Positions 51,521 through 61,087 of a DNA stretch of 64,000 bases are shown here, piece by piece. The position numbers and the translations under genes were made by a program. The stretch is from an uncultured Methylophilaceae bacterium. Its GTDB lineage: Bacteria > Pseudomonadota > Gammaproteobacteria > Burkholderiales > Methylophilaceae. Numbering within the stretch: the first letter of the stretch is position 1; every line of letters starts with the position of its first letter. Where the stretch lies: NCBI GenBank assembly GCA_903953055.1, contig CAJBIA010000008.1, positions 19,791 through 83,790 of the forward strand. The letters are read 5' to 3'. The notes under the pieces were generated by a model. It did no database searches, was not told the DNA's origin, and was given only the letters and a program-made list of their open reading frames with translations.

Positions 51521-51666
51521 ATAGACTTAATGTGGAAAAATTAAAAAGTGACATATTATACATCGGTAAAGCCGTGTATTTATCATGGTATTAATCGCAA
51601 CTGGGCTGGTGTCTAGAGACGATTTGCGCGAGAATGTCACTTTAGGGTAAACCATAAAACATCAAC

Positions 51667-52830
51667 ATGAATTTGCATGAATTTCAGGCTAAACAATTAC
51701 TTCAACGCTATGGCCTAGCAGTACCAATCGGACAAGTTGTTCAATCAGCAGAAGCAGCTGCATCCGCGACTAAAGAAATTGCCGGCGAGGCTTGGGTAGT
51801 TAAAGCCCAGGTTCATGCGGGAGGTCGCGGAAAGGCCGGTGGTGTCAAGATTGTAAAGTCATCTAGTGAGGCTCAATCTGTGGCTTATGGGTTGCTAGGT
51901 AAGCATTTAGTAACTTATCAGAATGCCCCGGAAGGCCAGCCTGTGCATCAACTTTTGATTGAGCAAACGCTACCAATTGCGCGTGAGCTTTATTTGTCAA
52001 TTTTAGTGGATCGGACTTTGGAACGCGTTGTGATGGTCGCATCAAGTGCTGGTGGTATGGATATTGAAGAAATTGCTGAGACCACGCCAGAAAAAATACT
52101 TCAAGAAGTTTGTGATCCATTGAACGGCTTGGTAGATTATCAGGCTCGTAATTTGGCATTTGCCTTGGGTTTGGTGGGAGAACAAATTGCAGCCTTTACC
52201 AAATTGGCAAAAGGATTGTACAAGTTATTTAAAGAAAATGATTTGGCATTACTTGAGATCAACCCACTTGTAGTGACAACGGAAGGAAAGATTTTTGCCT
52301 TAGATTGCAAAATGAGCGTGGATGACAATGCTTTATATCGTCAAAAATCATTGGCTGAACAACGTGATTGGAGTCAAGACGATGAGAAAGAAGCTGAGGC
52401 ACATCATGCAGGACTCAATTATATTGCCCTGAATGGCAGTATTGGATGCATGGTCAATGGTGCAGGTTTGGCGATGGCCACAATGGATTTAATTAAGCTT
52501 CATGGGGGCGCGCCAGCTAACTTTTTGGATGTAGGCGGAGGCGCAACAGCTGAAACAGTGGCTAAGGCTTTCAAGATCATTTTGGCAGATAAAAATGTTA
52601 AAGCGATTTTAGTTAATATTTTTGGCGGAATTATGCGCTGTGACATTATTGCAGAAGGAATTATTGCAGCTGTGAAAGATGTAGGTATTACCATTCCAGT
52701 AGTCGTGCGTTTAGAAGGTACAAACGTCGAACTTGGCCGCAAAATGCTAAGTGAAAGTGGTCTTTCAATTATTTCTGCTGCAGGCTTAACTGATGCAGCC
52801 AAACAAGCGGTTGCTGCGGTCAGCGCATAA
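51667..52830 (+). CDS. sucC: Succinyl-CoA ligase beta subunit
   Basis: The 387-residue protein has an ATP-grasp domain ([13 protein letters not shown], about 46-58) and the C-terminal CoA-ligase fold with [19 protein letters not shown] and [10 protein letters not shown]. With SucD it interconverts succinate and succinyl-CoA. Malate-CoA ligase (MtkA) is closely related and cannot be excluded by eye. It is separated by 8 bases from sucD. In RuMP methylotrophs with an incomplete citric acid cycle the enzyme would mainly supply succinyl-CoA for biosynthesis. Confidence 0.9.
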   Translation: MNLHEFQAKQLLQRYGLAVPIGQVVQSAEAAASATKEIAGEAWVVKAQVHAGGRGKAGGVKIVKSSSEAQSVAYGLLGKHLVTYQNAPEGQPVHQLLIEQTLPIARELYLSILVDRTLERVVMVASSAGGMDIEEIAETTPEKILQEVCDPLNGLVDYQARNLAFALGLVGEQIAAFTKLAKGLYKLFKENDLALLEINPLVVTTEGKIFALDCKMSVDDNALYRQKSLAEQRDWSQDDEKEAEAHHAGLNYIALNGSIGCMVNGAGLAMATMDLIKLHGGAPANFLDVGGGATAETVAKAFKIILADKNVKAILVNIFGGIMRCDIIAEGIIAAVKDVGITIPVVVRLEGTNVELGRKMLSESGLSIISAAGLTDAAKQAVAAVSA

Positions 52831-52838
52831 GGTTCCAC

Positions 52839-53723
52839 ATGAGCATCTTAGTCAATAAAAATACAAAAGTCTTATGCCAGGGATTTACAGGCAAACAAGG
52901 TACATTTCATTCAGAACAAGCATTAGCTTACGGAACAAAAATGGTCGGCGGTGTGACCCCAGGCAAAGGGGGGCAAAGTCATTTAGGCTTACCTGTTTTC
53001 AATACCATGCGAGATGCTGTAGATCAAACAGGAGCGGATGCTTCAGTAATCTATGTGCCACCTCCATTTGCTGCGGACTCTATTTTGGAAGCATGTGATG
53101 CAGGCATTAGTTTAATTGTATGTATTACTGAAGGCATTCCAGTATTGGACATGCTTAATGTAAAGGCTGCGCTTAAAGCAAACAACGTGAAGCTGGTTGG
53201 TCCAAACTGCCCTGGGGTGATTACCCCGGACGAATGCAAAATAGGCATTATGCCAGGCAGTATTCATTTGCGCGGTAAAGTCGGTATTGTTTCTCGCTCA
53301 GGCACGCTAACTTATGAAGCAGTTAATCAAACAACGACTTTAGGTCTTGGTCAATCAACTTGTGTTGGTATTGGTGGCGATCCAATTCGCGGCCTTAGTT
53401 TTATTGACTGCTTGGAGATGTTCCAAGCAGATCCTGAAACAGAAGCTATTATTATGGTAGGTGAAATTGGTGGGGCGGATGAAGAAGCAGCGGCTGATTA
53501 TATTAAGCAGTTTGTCACCAAGCCTGTAGCTGGGTACATTGCAGGCCAGACTGCTCCTAAAGGAAAGCGTATGGGACATGCAGGGGCTATTATTTCTGGG
53601 GGAAGTGGTAAGGCGGAAGATAAGATTTTGGCTTTAGAGAAAGCTGGCGTGATTGTCGCAAGCTCTCCTGCAGGACTTGGTGATGCGGTTATAGCTGCAA
53701 TGAATGCAAAAAAAGACAATTAA
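52839..53723 (+). CDS. sucD: Succinyl-CoA ligase alpha subunit
   Basis: A 294-residue subunit with the CoA-binding Rossmann part ([16 protein letters not shown]), [20 protein letters not shown] and the phosphohistidine loop [17 protein letters not shown]. It partners SucC. The stop overlaps the start of the ankyrin gene by one base (TAATG), tying that gene to the same mRNA. Confidence 0.92.
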   Translation: MSILVNKNTKVLCQGFTGKQGTFHSEQALAYGTKMVGGVTPGKGGQSHLGLPVFNTMRDAVDQTGADASVIYVPPPFAADSILEACDAGISLIVCITEGIPVLDMLNVKAALKANNVKLVGPNCPGVITPDECKIGIMPGSIHLRGKVGIVSRSGTLTYEAVNQTTTLGLGQSTCVGIGGDPIRGLSFIDCLEMFQADPETEAIIMVGEIGGADEEAAADYIKQFVTKPVAGYIAGQTAPKGKRMGHAGAIISGGSGKAEDKILALEKAGVIVASSPAGLGDAVIAAMNAKKDN

Positions 53724-54703
53724 TGAACTTTAACTTTTTAAAATACTTAGGCCATCTTGTTGTTGTTCAGATATTAATGGCATTGATAGGTGGTTTCGTT
53801 TTAACTTCCACTGTGTTGGCGGAAGAGAACATATCTTATCTCTTAACAGTTTCTGCTAAGGGCGATCTTGCAACGGTAAGAGCGATGCTAGATGGAGGCA
53901 CAAACCCTAATGTGCGAGATGTTGATGGGGTAACCGCTTTGATGTATGCGGCACGCAAAGACAAATCGGAAGTTGTCAAAGCATTGCTCGAAAAAGGCGC
54001 GGACGCAAATGCCAAGGATAATAGTGGTTGGACAGCTTTGATGTTAGCTTCACGCAAGAATTACCTAAAAACAGCTGAGATTCTTCTCAATAACGGGGCA
54101 GATCCAACACTTCGAGATGTTTCTGGTTGGAGTGCTTTGGGAATGGCGGCAACATCTGGTTATGCGGAAATGGTGAGCATCTTAATTGAGCACGGTATGG
54201 ATGCTAATACTAAGAGCGATGATGGTAAAAGTATTTTGATGTATGCGGCTAAGAATGGAGATGTTGCAACCATAAAGGTTTTGTTGGCACATGGTGCCTT
54301 GGTTGCTGATGCCGATCGATTGAAAGTAAATGCTTTAATGTATGCGGCGCGTGAGGGCAACGTCACTGCAATTGAAACGCTCATTAATTCAGGGGCTAAG
54401 GTCGATGATCAAGACAAGTCTAAATGGACTGCACTTAGTTGGGCAGTTAGAAAAAAACATCTAGAAGCAGTGAGCGTTTTAATATCAAAAGGGGCTGATG
54501 TAAATCATAAAGATGATCAAGGCACCCCACCTTTGCAAAATGCTGTACTTAATGGGGATGCTGCAATGGTTGATTTGTTGATAAAAAACGGCGCTGACGT
54601 TAAAACAAAAGATCAATATGGGCTTACTGCTTTGGTATATGCGTTAAAAGGTAAAAGTTCTGAGATTGTAAAAATGATCAGAGATGCAGGTGGAAATTAT
54701 TAG
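53723..54703 (+). CDS. Exported ankyrin-repeat protein (326 aa)
   Basis: A signal peptide (about 1-34, ending VLA) precedes roughly eight ankyrin repeats covering nearly all of the mature protein. Typical units are DGVTALMYAARKDKSEVVKAL and SGWTALMLASRKNYLKTAEIL, repeating every 33 residues. Ankyrin arrays bind partner proteins; no enzyme domain is present. The start overlaps the sucD stop by one base, and the end overlaps nadE by 20 bases. It is a second exported ankyrin protein, longer than the one at 46342, and the two may be paralogues. Confidence 0.9.
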   Translation: MNFNFLKYLGHLVVVQILMALIGGFVLTSTVLAEENISYLLTVSAKGDLATVRAMLDGGTNPNVRDVDGVTALMYAARKDKSEVVKALLEKGADANAKDNSGWTALMLASRKNYLKTAEILLNNGADPTLRDVSGWSALGMAATSGYAEMVSILIEHGMDANTKSDDGKSILMYAAKNGDVATIKVLLAHGALVADADRLKVNALMYAAREGNVTAIETLINSGAKVDDQDKSKWTALSWAVRKKHLEAVSVLISKGADVNHKDDQGTPPLQNAVLNGDAAMVDLLIKNGADVKTKDQYGLTALVYALKGKSSEIVKMIRDAGGNY

Positions 54704-56327
54704 CCAGCCCATTTGCTTAGCAATTGCCCAAATCAATTGTACTGTAGGAGATATTGCGGGTAATAGTAATAAAATATTAGCCGCAGCTTCAAAAGCGAAG
54801 GATGCGGGGGCCTCACTTCTCATCACTCCTGAACTTGCTTTAACTGGCTACCCGCCAGAAGATTTATTATTGCGTGATGATTTCAATCACGCGAGTCAAA
54901 CTGCCCTAGTTGATTTGGCTAAAAAAACGCAAGGAATAACGCTTTTAGTAGGCCACCCTAGAATGCACGAAGGGGCTTGTTATAACGCTGCTTCAGTTAT
55001 TCAGGATGGCAAGGTCCTTTTTACTTATCACAAGCATGCATTGCCAAATCATACGGTCTTTGATGAATTGCGTTATTTTAAACCGGGTATAGCGCCCTTA
55101 GTTTTTGAACACCATGGGGTGAAGTGCGGAGTCCTAATTTGCGCTGATGTTTGGGAACCAAATCCTGCTCGATTAGCAAAGAATGCCGGCGCTGAGATTT
55201 TATTGGTGCTTAATGCATCACCATTTCATATTGATAAACAAGATAGTCGTCATGAAATCGTTCGCCAACGAGTTTTAGAAACTGGTTTAGCTGTTGTTTA
55301 TGCTAATTTAGTTGGGGGGCAAGATGAGCTCGTTTTTGATGGCGCTTCTTTTGTATTAGATCGTTCTGGAGCAGTTGTTCAACAATTACCTGCGTTCGAA
55401 GAAGCGTTAGTGTTTATTGAGATTGATTGCGCTAAAAATAATAAGGCCAACCCTAATCTGGCGATAGTTTCCCCATCGCTATCCTTAGAGGCTTCTATAT
55501 ATGAGGCTTTAAAACTTGGTTTGAAAGACTATGTTAATAAAAACAACTTCAAGGGAGTGGTGATTGGGCTTTCTGGGGGTGTTGATTCGGCGCTAACCTT
55601 GGCGATAGCTGTTGATGCTCTTGGTTCAGATCAGGTACGTGTAGTCATGATGCCTTCTGAATTCACCGCAGAGATGAGTGTCATTGATGCGCATTTAATG
55701 GCAAAGGCATTAGGGGTCCAATACAGTGAGTTGCCAATTAATGCGCTATTTAATTTATTTAGAGAGACGCTTTCTGATGAGTTTTTTGGCTTGCCATTTG
55801 ATACAACTGAAGAGAATTTACAAGCGCGTATTCGTGGCATGCTGCTCATGGCATTGTCGAATAAATTTGGAAGTATTGTGCTAACAACAGGCAATAAAAG
55901 CGAAATGGCGGTTGGTTACTCAACGCTTTATGGAGATATGGCTGGTGGATTTGCACTGCTTAAAGATGTGCCAAAAACAATGGTTTATCAACTTTCAAAT
56001 TATCGAAATTTGATATCACCAGTCATTCCTGAACGAATTCTTCTTCGTCCACCATCTGCAGAATTAAGGCACGATCAAAAAGATCAGGATAGTTTGCCTG
56101 CTTATTCGATTCTTGATGGAATAATGGAAGCTTATGTTGAACATGATGCAAGTCGTGCGGACATTATAGAAATGGGATATAGAGAGCAAGATGTGAATCG
56201 TGTAACATCACTGATTGATAGAAATGAATATAAACGACGCCAGTCACCGATTGGCGTTCGTATTACTCAAAGAGGATTTGGTAAGGATAGGCGCTATCCC
56301 ATTACTACAAGATTTTTGAATGTCTGA
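54684..56327 (+). CDS. nadE: Glutamine-dependent NAD+ synthetase
   Basis: The 547-residue protein has an N-terminal carbon-nitrogen hydrolase (glutaminase) domain with the Glu of LITPELALTG, the Lys of KHALPNHTVFDE and the Cys of LICADVWE. The C-terminal synthetase domain has the ATP-pyrophosphatase loop GLSGGVDSALTLA near 292-304 and TGNKSEMAVGYSTLYGD. It amidates deamido-NAD. The ATG at 54684 lies within the end of the ankyrin gene; its exact position is the least certain part. Confidence 0.95.
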   Translation: MQVEIISQPICLAIAQINCTVGDIAGNSNKILAAASKAKDAGASLLITPELALTGYPPEDLLLRDDFNHASQTALVDLAKKTQGITLLVGHPRMHEGACYNAASVIQDGKVLFTYHKHALPNHTVFDELRYFKPGIAPLVFEHHGVKCGVLICADVWEPNPARLAKNAGAEILLVLNASPFHIDKQDSRHEIVRQRVLETGLAVVYANLVGGQDELVFDGASFVLDRSGAVVQQLPAFEEALVFIEIDCAKNNKANPNLAIVSPSLSLEASIYEALKLGLKDYVNKNNFKGVVIGLSGGVDSALTLAIAVDALGSDQVRVVMMPSEFTAEMSVIDAHLMAKALGVQYSELPINALFNLFRETLSDEFFGLPFDTTEENLQARIRGMLLMALSNKFGSIVLTTGNKSEMAVGYSTLYGDMAGGFALLKDVPKTMVYQLSNYRNLISPVIPERILLRPPSAELRHDQKDQDSLPAYSILDGIMEAYVEHDASRADIIEMGYREQDVNRVTSLIDRNEYKRRQSPIGVRITQRGFGKDRRYPITTRFLNV

Positions 56328-56361
56328 GACGTTAGTTGAGTTATCACCTGAAGGAACGTAA

Positions 56362-56700
<339 letters not shown>

Positions 56701-56758
56701 GCTCTTTATGAATGGCCTTGCTTTTGCATAAGGGGGCAGTTTTTTTACTTTACTACGC

Positions 56759-58549
56759 TTAAAATCCTAGTAAGCGAGCTGATTGGTAGAATATAAAACT
56801 GACACCCCATGCGAGTGATAATGACCATAAAATAGATACCCATGCAAAGAACCAACTCTTTGCCTCATTTTTTAATGTAATGATCGTTGATAAACAAGGC
56901 GTGTAAATAAGCGTAAATAGCATGAAGCTCATGCCTTGCACCCAGTCAAGCTTATGTGCCATTAGATGCATCAATGCGTCTCCCTGAAGACCGTATATAA
57001 CGGCTAGGGCACCGATAACAATTTCTTTGGCAACAAAACCAAAAATCAAGGCAATTGCTAGTTGGCTGTCAATCCCAATTGGGTTAAGTACAATTGAGAA
57101 CCAATCTCCGATTTGCCCTGCAAAAGTGGCGTTACTGGCTGGTGCTAAACCCATTGGAAAATGGGTTAATGCCCACACAAGTATCACCCCTATCGTGATG
57201 AATTTAGTCGCGCGACTTAAAAAGTACTTTACTTCATGCCATCCTCTTAGCCAAATTTGGCGAGTTGTTGGGAAACGATAAGGGGGTAACTCAAGGATAA
57301 ACGGTTCGTTATTTTTATATTGGTTTTTAAACAACATTGCGGTAATGAATATCGTTGAAAAACTGACCAAATAGAGCGCGAATAGGACTATCGGTGCTTA
57401 GCTCACAGTGAACAATGTTGCTGTCATGAATAAAAATACTTGAAGGCGCGCTGAACAAAGGGATAATGGGATGACCAGCATGGTAAGTAAGCGCATGTTT
57501 TTTGAGCGCATAACACGTGTTCCCATTAATGCTGGTACGTTACAACCGAATCCCATTAGCACCATCACAAACCCACGGCCATCTAGACCCATCTTAGCCA
57601 TTAAAGCGTCTACTAAGAAAGCAGCACGAGACAAGTATCCACTGTCTTCTACCATCGTCATAATGAGAAAGAATAGAACAATGATGGGGATAAAGGCCGC
57701 AACAGTTCCTAGACCATTATATATGCCGTCCAGCAAAAGACCGCTTAACCATGTTGGGGTGTGAAATAAAAGCGGTTCTAGGGCGTTGGTACGTAATAAA
57801 GTAAGAAGCCATGCAATTCCATCTTGCAATGGTTTCCCAACGTTAAAAATGAATTGAAATAATAAGTACATCGCTACAAAGAAAATTGGCAAGCCAAGCC
57901 ATGGATGCAGTAACAGTTTGTCGATGCGGCTTGTAAGATCATTGCCAAGCTGCATAGGCATTTGTACTGTTTCTTGAACAATAGATTCCATTTCGGCTTC
58001 AATATTTAAATTCTGCTGAAGCTGTTTATTGATATGTTCAGCGTCAATGTGCGTTTTACTATTTGATAGTAATGCTGCTGCAGTTTTGAGCGCCTCAGGG
58101 CAATTATCGCCGTATTTCGCGCTAATTTTTATGACAGGCATTCCCAGCTTGGCCGACATTACTTCTGCGTCGATTGAAATACCAGCTCGCTTCGCTTCAT
58201 CTGTCATGTTAAGTAATAACATGGATGGCAAGCCTAAGGCGCGAATTTGGATTGCCAATGAAAGCTGGCGATCAATTTGGGCGCTATTTGCCACGATGAT
58301 TACTAAGTTTAAAGTGTTATTGCTTAAGAAGTGCCGAACAACCTGTTCATCATCAGAATAACCATGGAGATCATACAACCCTGGTAAATCGATTATTTCA
58401 CCAATATGCCCCCCTACTAGCATTTTGGCGCTCATCAGATCAACTGTAATGCCAGGCCAATTACCAACGCGTGCCGAGGACCCGCTCAGTCTATTGAATA
58501 GTGTAGATTTGCCTGTATTTGGCATACCTAATAATGCAATACGCTTCAT
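56759..58549 (-). pseudogene. feoB: FeoB ferrous iron transporter interrupted by one in-frame TAA
   Basis: The reading frame from ATG 58549 to the stop at 56759 would encode about 595 residues, the size of a short FeoB. A single TAA at 57400-57398 (codon 384) interrupts it; the sequence resumes in the same frame as APIVLFALYLVSF, so this is a nonsense codon, not a frameshift. N-terminal G-protein motifs are intact: GMPNTGKST at 8-16, DLPG at 54-57 and NMTD near 113. Membrane helices are on both sides of the stop. It could be a true mutation, readthrough, an error, or two separately translated pieces (a TTG at 57370 can start the second). It is coupled to feoA by a 4-base overlap. Confidence 0.8.
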
Positions 58550-58788
58550 AAAGCCTTTACTTGAATGCGGTTGGCTTCCGAACGTCTTAGGATGATGTCA
58601 GTACTTCCTATACGAACCTGAAGTGGGCCGTTAAAACTAGCACAACGAATCAACTCAATTTCTTTGCCTGCGCGAAATCCAAGCGCGGCTAAGCGATGGA
58701 AAAGTGAGTTGTCAGCATTAACCTTGCTAATAACGGCAGTTTCACCTGGTTTTAAGTTGTTAAGACTTTGTGATGCCAGTGGATTCAT
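58546..58788 (-). CDS. feoA: Ferrous iron transport protein FeoA
   Basis: An 80-residue SH3-like protein with LKPGETAVISKVNADNSLFHRLAALGFRAG and the later VRIGSTDIILRRSEANRIQV. It supports FeoB in Fe2+ uptake. It has an upstream Fur box and overlaps feoB by 4 bases (ATGA). It appears intact, which makes the damaged feoB more striking. Confidence 0.93.
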   Translation of the reverse strand: MNPLASQSLNNLKPGETAVISKVNADNSLFHRLAALGFRAGKEIELIRCASFNGPLQVRIGSTDIILRRSEANRIQVKAL

Positions 58789-58810
58789 TTATTGAATGAA
58801 TATTCTAAAT

Positions 58811-58829
58811 GATAATGATTCTTATTATC
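58811..58829. promoter_or_regulatory. Fur box upstream of feoAB
   Basis: GATAATGATTCTTATTATC matches 16 of 19 bases of the classical Fur consensus. It lies 23 bases before the feoA ATG, and a TAGAAT -10-like element sits between. Iron repression by Fur is the expected control. Confidence 0.85.
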
Positions 58830-58833
58830 TCAT

Positions 58834-58866
58834 AAAAAAAGGCCTGTGAGCAGGCCTTTTTTTATC
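58834..58866 (-). terminator. Terminator of the parvulin gene
   Basis: AAAAAAAGGCCTG/CAGGCCTTTTTTT with a short loop lies 17 bases beyond the parvulin stop on the minus strand. It isolates feoAB from the upstream genes. Confidence 0.9.
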
Positions 58867-58882
58867 GATACGCTAAATAGGT

Positions 58883-59692
58883 CTACTTTTTGGCGGCTGT
58901 TTTTGTGTTATCAACAATTGTCGCTTTAGCACGTAAATCAGTTAGCATTTTTTCTAATTGACGTTGGCTCAATTGCTTTTGAAGACTCTCTTTGACTTTA
59001 TCATAAGGAGGAGCTTTCATTTCTCGCACATCATCAAGTTTAATAACATGCCAACCGAATTGTGTTTGCACTGGATCGCTGGTAATGTTGCCTTTTTGAA
59101 GTTTTGCAACCGCATCACCAAATGGTTTTACCATCCCACTTAACGAGAACCAACCTAAGTCTCCAGCCTTGTCTTTAGAACCAGGGTCTTTTGATTTTTC
59201 TTTGGCAATTTTTGAAAAATCCCCACCTTTATTTAATTGAGCAATTACATCCTTTGCTTCAGCCTCTGAGCCCAGTAAAATATGACGCGCGTTATATTCT
59301 TTATCCCCCAATTCCGTCTTGAATTTTTCGTAGGCAGCTTTAGTGTCAGCTTCGCTTACTGGATGATTCTTTAAGTAGTCTTGAATATAAACATTCACTA
59401 GCAACTCACGACGAGTAAGCTCTTCTTTTGCTATGTAATCTGGTTTTTTATCGATTCCAGATTTTTGAGCTTCTTGTATCACTAGTTCACTACTAATTAA
59501 TTTAGAAATAATCACATCATGAACATTGTCATCTACTTTCTGGCCATGGTCAGTTGCATCTTTAACAATGAAATCGAATAAAGATTGCTTGATTGGTTTG
59601 CCATTTACGGTGGCAACTGCATCACCTGCCATTGCTGGAGCGTTTAGAGTAAAGGCGGCAATTAATAAAAGGGTGATTCTAGAGATTCTCAT
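58883..59692 (-). CDS. Exported parvulin-type peptidyl-prolyl isomerase (PrsA/SurA-like)
   Basis: The 269-residue protein starts at ATG 59692 behind a clear AGGACC ribosome site; a longer frame would add 32 residues before the signal peptide. Residues 1-22 form a Sec signal (ending AMA). An N-terminal SurA-like helical region is followed by one parvulin domain (about 130-225, YNARHILLGSEAEAKDVIAQL and GDLGWFSLSGMVKPFGDAV) and a Lys-rich tail. It assists folding of exported proteins in the periplasm. It is the last of the yciB-yciI-bolA-parvulin run. Confidence 0.92.
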   Translation of the reverse strand: MRISRITLLLIAAFTLNAPAMAGDAVATVNGKPIKQSLFDFIVKDATDHGQKVDDNVHDVIISKLISSELVIQEAQKSGIDKKPDYIAKEELTRRELLVNVYIQDYLKNHPVSEADTKAAYEKFKTELGDKEYNARHILLGSEAEAKDVIAQLNKGGDFSKIAKEKSKDPGSKDKAGDLGWFSLSGMVKPFGDAVAKLQKGNITSDPVQTQFGWHVIKLDDVREMKAPPYDKVKESLQKQLSQRQLEKMLTDLRAKATIVDNTKTAAKK

Positions 59693-59750
59693 AAGGTCCT
59701 TAAGTGTTTTATTTGAGTTTGAAGTGATTGATTTGATAACATTATAGGGC

Positions 59751-60008
59751 TTATTCGTTACCCGCGATAGCGTGTATGCTAAGAGCATGGATGTGATTTT
59801 GCATTAAGTCATTCATTAATTGGTATATCAATCGATGGCGCATTATCTGAGATTTTCCATTAAATTCAGCACTGATAATTTTGACGGTGAAATGTCCACC
59901 GCCGCCATTGCCTGTATGGTTTGCATGTAAATTGCTGTCGTCTTGAATAGAGAGATGCGTGGGGGACAGTACTTGCAGTCTAATTTTAATTTGTTCAACT
60001 AAATCCAT
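59751..60008 (-). CDS. BolA family protein
   Basis: An 85-residue BolA-fold protein. The invariant-like GHFTVKIISAEFNGKSQIMRHRLIYQLM helix-strand region with the conserved His is visible. BolA proteins work with monothiol glutaredoxins in Fe-S trafficking and as regulators. It starts 6 bases after yciI ends. Whether it is BolA or IbaG type cannot be told. Confidence 0.92.
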   Translation of the reverse strand: MDLVEQIKIRLQVLSPTHLSIQDDSNLHANHTGNGGGGHFTVKIISAEFNGKSQIMRHRLIYQLMNDLMQNHIHALSIHAIAGNE

Positions 60009-60014
60009 ATTTTT

Positions 60015-60317
60015 TTAAACTGGTAATGTTTTACGGAACGGTTTTACGTTAACGCTAGCATAAACGCCTGCACTGAAAAATGGATCGGCATTGGCCCAGT
60101 TCTTAGCTTCTTTAAGGCTTTCAAAGTTCGCGACGATTAAACTCCCTGTATATCCTGCGGGTCCGGGGTCTGCACTATCAATTGCTGGGAATGGCCCGGC
60201 CAATAATAAGCGACCTGCCTCCTGTAATGCAGTGAGTCTTTCTAAATGAGCCGGGCGATAGGCTAAACGCTTTTCCAGGCTATTAGGGGTATCTTCGGTT
60301 ACGATGCTGTACCACAT
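60015..60317 (-). CDS. yciI: YciI-like protein
   Basis: The 100-residue protein has the YCII fold: a strand [17 protein letters not shown], the HLERL helix and the [25 protein letters not shown] segment with the conserved Asp-His-like pocket. Function is unclear for the family; a hydrolase or dehydrochlorinase-like activity has been suggested. The start overlaps the yciB stop by one base. Confidence 0.93.
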   Translation of the reverse strand: MWYSIVTEDTPNSLEKRLAYRPAHLERLTALQEAGRLLLAGPFPAIDSADPGPAGYTGSLIVANFESLKEAKNWANADPFFSAGVYASVNVKPFRKTLPV

Positions 60318-60940
60318 TATGCTTTGTCCTCATGGATAATATATTTATTAATAGCAAAGCTTTGCCCAATGATGAAAATGAACATGAGGCCCATGGTGCC
60401 AAAAAGCTTAAAATTTGCCCAAGTGTCAATTGAATAATTGAAGGCAACAAATATATTAAGTGCGCCGAGGGCGCTAAAGAAAATAGCCCAAGCAACGTTA
60501 AGCTTTTCCCAAATGGCTTCTGGCAAGGAAATTTCTTTACCCATCATGTCTTTGATCAAATTCTTTTTTGTAAATATATTTGCGCCAATCAAGACTGTGG
60601 CAAATGTCCAATAAAGAAGTGTTGGCTTCCATTTGATAAAAGCATCATTTTGGAAGTAAAGCGTCATACCTCCCAACACAATTACTAATAAAGCACTTAG
60701 CCACAAACTCTTGTCTACTTTTTTATAATGAAGTTTTGCCCAGATTATTTGTATGATACTGCCGATGATCACAGCAATAGTGGCTAGCATGATGGGGACA
60801 AGGCTAGCTTTTACTGTTGTTAAAATGCCAATGCTTGTGAGTATTTTTCCTAGAATTAAACTGGCCCCAGCTGCTTTTTCCGCTACTTTAAGGGTGATAA
60901 AAAATAAGATAATGGGGAATAGGTCGAATAAAAACTTCAT
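60317..60940 (-). CDS. yciB: YciB inner-membrane protein (septation-associated)
   Basis: A 207-residue integral membrane protein of the YciB/IspZ family with five or six transmembrane helices. [14 protein letters not shown] at the start, KPTLLYW and [20 protein letters not shown] are characteristic. It is linked to septation and envelope integrity. It heads the yciB-yciI-bolA-parvulin set. A GC-rich hairpin lies in its leader (60962-60979). Confidence 0.94.
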   Translation of the reverse strand: MKFLFDLFPIILFFITLKVAEKAAGASLILGKILTSIGILTTVKASLVPIMLATIAVIIGSIIQIIWAKLHYKKVDKSLWLSALLVIVLGGMTLYFQNDAFIKWKPTLLYWTFATVLIGANIFTKKNLIKDMMGKEISLPEAIWEKLNVAWAIFFSALGALNIFVAFNYSIDTWANFKLFGTMGLMFIFIIGQSFAINKYIIHEDKA

Positions 60941-60961
60941 TAACTGCTTTCAATAAATTTC

Positions 60962-60979
60962 AGCGGGCTTGAGCCCGCT
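60962..60979. repeat. GC-rich hairpin between yciB and yciV
   Basis: AGCGGGCT and AGCCCGCT form a tight 8-bp inverted repeat with a 2-nt gap, 22 bases upstream of the yciB ATG and about 108 bases before yciV. It has no long T run on either side. It may be a leader structure or a protein-binding site. Confidence 0.4.
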
Positions 60980-61087
60980 TTAAGTGTCAGATAGACCCGT
61001 ATTTTGCTATGATGTGAGATTCCTGACAAGTCAACTTTTTTAGTTGTCTTTTATGGTTTCTATCACCTTACCTGAATTAATTAAATA

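Noticed and set aside
46342-54703. The two ankyrin genes as host-targeted effectors
   Set aside because: Both have ordinary Sec signal peptides and sit in metabolic operons of a likely free-living organism; no secretion system or eukaryotic localisation motif is visible.
56759-58549. A frameshift splitting feoB
   Set aside because: Codon 384 (57400-57398) and the TTG at 57370 are 30 bases apart and in the same frame, so it is an in-frame stop codon, not a shift.
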